This document shows, piece by piece, positions 62,384 through 64,000 of a stretch of DNA of 64,000 nucleotides. The position numbers were made by a program, and so were the translations under genes. The notes beneath the pieces were generated by a model. That model was given only the letters and a program-made list of their open reading frames with translations, was not told the DNA's origin and searched no databases. This stretch comes from JALORV01 sp963707445 (GTDB taxonomy: Bacteria; Pseudomonadota; Gammaproteobacteria; Burkholderiales; Burkholderiaceae_F), in contig CAVPPW010000032.1 of the NCBI GenBank assembly GCA_963707445.1, forward strand, positions 14,284-78,283, read 5' to 3'. Position 1 is the stretch's first letter. Every line of letters starts with the position of its first letter.

Positions 62384-62869
62384 ATGCGATGGATGCTCTG
62401 GACCCTGGGACTTGCCTGTCTGCCTGCAATATCGTCCGCGCAACTCGCGGTGAAGGAGCCGGCGACACTGCCGGCGGTCTCCCAGTTCGTCATGGGAACG
62501 CGCCTCGGCTACATCACCTGCAGTGACAAGTACAAGGCGTACCTCGAGAAGCTCGAGCTCTATTCCCTCGTCAACGAGGGGCAGCGCGAGCCGAAGGGCA
62601 CGCCGCCCACGGACAGTGAAGTGGCCGACTGCGTGCACCAGACGGCGCTGCGCGGCAGCGGCCTCTACAAGGAGGCGCTGAAGAGCGCGACAACGCCGAA
62701 GGCGAAGGCCGCATTCGGCGACTACATGGTTGCGTGGGATGCCGCGCTGAAGGGCATCCGCAAGCCGCAGCGCGAAACGGTGCAGCAGTACCGTGCGCGG
62801 CACAAGCAGGTGGAAGAGCGCCTCAATGCGCTGCAGGCGCGTCTCGAGGAAGCGTCACCGAGCGGCTGA
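62384..62869 (+). CDS. Secreted protein of unknown function
   Basis: A 161-residue protein with a Sec signal (MRWMLWTLGLACLPAISSAQ). The mature part is helical, charged, and has cysteines in YITCSDKYK and VADCVHQT. A C-terminal helix (QRETVQQYRARHKQVEERLN) may be a coiled coil. No family was recognised. AAGGAG about ten bases before ATG 62384 supports this start over one six codons upstream. Confidence 0.6.
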   Translation: MRWMLWTLGLACLPAISSAQLAVKEPATLPAVSQFVMGTRLGYITCSDKYKAYLEKLELYSLVNEGQREPKGTPPTDSEVADCVHQTALRGSGLYKEALKSATTPKAKAAFGDYMVAWDAALKGIRKPQRETVQQYRARHKQVEERLNALQARLEEASPSG

Positions 62870-62911
62870 CGGTGACGCGCGAGCAGTGCCTGTGCGCGGC
62901 CGGCAGCCCCC

Positions 62912-63877
62912 TTAACCCCGATCCTTGCCTGGCGCGGGGCCGCGGCCGTCCAGGAATGCGTCGTAGGCCGCAATGAACTCAGACGGCACTTCTAAGTGCG
63001 GCAGCGCGCCGGTCGGAAAGATGCTGAACCGCCAGTTCGGGCGACCCGCAACGATCGAAGTGCCCCGGTAGTCGGTGAAGTCGCCGCGCACGCCGTGTGA
63101 CATCCACACCGGCAGCGCCAGCCCTTCGTAGACGGAATGTATGTCGGCGCTGAACAGTGCGCCGGACAGGAAGTGCAGCGGTGCGTGTTCGGCGCCGGGC
63201 TGACGCGTCGTGAGCACGTCATATTCCCAGAGCGCTTCGTCGATCGTCGACGCTCCCCATGTGCGTTGCAGGAAGTAGCGGATCACGCCCGGGTGCGTGA
63301 GTCCGCGGAACAGTGCGCCGCCCCAGCCCGGACCGCGCAGCGCCCGCAGCAGCCACGGCATTGCCAGCGTGCTGCCGGGCGTGCCGCGGCGGGCGCGCTG
63401 GCCGCTGAAACCGGTCGGACTCACCAGCGCCAGCGTGCGGAAGGCGTGCGGCACCTCGGTCGCCGCACGGGCCAGGAACTCGCATGACAGCGACAGCGCG
63501 AGTGCGTCGACCGGCTGGCGACCACAGCGCGACGCGAGCTCCTCCGTCGCAGCGTGGATGGCATCGGTCATCAGGCGCGGTGTATAGGGCCGGTCGCTGC
63601 GGTCGGAGAACCCATAACCCGGCAGGTCGATCGATAACACCGTTCGTGTGGCGCGGTAGTGCTCATGCAGCGGTCGCACTTCGGCCGCCGACGCAGCCGC
63701 GTTGACACTGTGCACGAGCAGCAGCGGCGGTCCGCGGCCGGCCACGTAGGCACTCAGCGCGCCGGCGGCGCTGGCGAACTCGATGCGATCGCCGCTGACG
63801 GCGGACGGCAAGGTTGTGGTTCTCAAGACGGTCTCGCGGCGGCCGGGGTCGACCGCTGGTGACTCGAAGTGTGTCAC
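62912..63877 (-). CDS. Alpha/beta hydrolase
   Basis: A 321-residue alpha/beta hydrolase. The oxyanion region is PPLLLVHSVNAAASAAEVRP and the acid strand SIDLPGYGFSDRSDRPY. The nucleophile elbow reads ALSLSCEFLARAA instead of G-x-S-x-G, so the serine is kept but the glycines are not. The catalytic histidine is probably in GALPHLEVPSEF. The start is GTG 63877. The substrate is unknown. Convergent with the unknown secreted gene. Confidence 0.75.
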   Translation of the reverse strand: MTHFESPAVDPGRRETVLRTTTLPSAVSGDRIEFASAAGALSAYVAGRGPPLLLVHSVNAAASAAEVRPLHEHYRATRTVLSIDLPGYGFSDRSDRPYTPRLMTDAIHAATEELASRCGRQPVDALALSLSCEFLARAATEVPHAFRTLALVSPTGFSGQRARRGTPGSTLAMPWLLRALRGPGWGGALFRGLTHPGVIRYFLQRTWGASTIDEALWEYDVLTTRQPGAEHAPLHFLSGALFSADIHSVYEGLALPVWMSHGVRGDFTDYRGTSIVAGRPNWRFSIFPTGALPHLEVPSEFIAAYDAFLDGRGPAPGKDRG

Positions 63878-63919
63878 GGCACGCGCCGCACCGACGTCTG
63901 CCCTCGGGCGCGGCGACTG

Positions 63920-64000
63920 TCACTGCAGGGCATCTCCAATTGCGGGCTTGATATCGTTCGGCATCGGTGCCGCACCCTGGGCTATCCAGTGTCGTCCATC
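63920..64000 (-). CDS. C-terminal end of an unidentified protein
   Basis: Reading in from the window edge, the frame ends WIAQGAAPMPNDIKPAIGDA then LQ and TGA at 63922-63920. The composition and clean frame suggest a real C-terminus, but 26 residues do not allow a family call. It would precede the alpha/beta hydrolase gene on the same strand by about 40 bases. Confidence 0.35.
   Translation of the reverse strand, partial: DGRHWIAQGAAPMPNDIKPAIGDALQ

Noticed and set aside
1..64000. CRISPR arrays, tRNA or rRNA genes, prophage or intact insertion sequence
   Set aside because: No regularly spaced repeats, no tRNA T-arm-like GGTTCGAATC patterns in a cloverleaf context, no rRNA motifs and no complete transposase were seen on reading both strands.

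Overview
The window is high-GC DNA from a Gram-negative, most likely betaproteobacterial, sulfur-oxidising bacterium. The grounds are Sox proteins with Tat and Sec signals, AprM-type APS reductase, many IclR, TctC and TRAP-type genes, and the overall protein style. The taxonomic call is inference. Nearly every large gene block handles reduced sulfur or organosulfonates.

Layout. 1-4.4 kb: the end of a reverse-type dsr operon (dsrO partial, dsrP, dsrN, dsrR) and a YeeE/YedE transporter. 4.4-7 kb: a methyltransferase and a NarL/NarX-type two-component pair. 7-11.7 kb: soeCBA, cytoplasmic sulfite oxidation. 12-14.5 kb: phosphoesterase, hydrolase, a DUF3365 haem protein and a small orphan protein. 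14.8-32.7 kb: a C2-sulfonate catabolism island. It holds xsc, a citrate synthase and pta; tctCBA with sauS and sauT (sulfoacetate); and a GMC dehydrogenase with a TRAP transporter (probably isethionate). Each block has its own IclR regulator. 32.8-36.1 kb: DUF302, an SQR-like flavoprotein, an unusual DsrC-like protein with a 46-residue partner, and a CBS protein. 36-41.6 kb: sat-aprM-aprB-aprA with accessory genes. 42-48.6 kb: TauE/SafE exporter, stress protein, an unusual HTH-ferredoxin reductase, a CMD-Rieske fusion, cysG and a periplasmic DsrE. 48.9-52.5 kb: mostly unknown genes. 52.8-62.3 kb: tusA, dsrE2, soxR and a full sox set (C, D, Y, Z, DsrE lipoprotein, A, X, W, B, S). 62.4-64 kb: unknown secreted protein, alpha/beta hydrolase and a C-terminal fragment.

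How it fits together (inference). Sulfoacetate and isethionate are imported and converted to sulfoacetaldehyde. Xsc splits this to acetyl phosphate and sulfite. Pta and citrate synthase take the carbon. SoeABC and the AprABM-Sat pair take the sulfite, and TauE can export it. Thiosulfate is handled by a SoxCD-containing Sox system, and stored or sulfane sulfur by rDsr with TusA, DsrE2 and siroamide-haem synthesis (CysG, DsrN).

Sequence quality is uneven. Single-base indels crowd five patches (about 1-1.6, 6.7-12.6, 15.9-18.2, 22.8-26.4 and 37.6-40.2 kb) and break otherwise conserved genes. The rest is clean. I read these as consensus errors, not pseudogenes, and give whole-gene coordinates across them. 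I saw no tRNA, rRNA, CRISPR array or intact insertion sequence.
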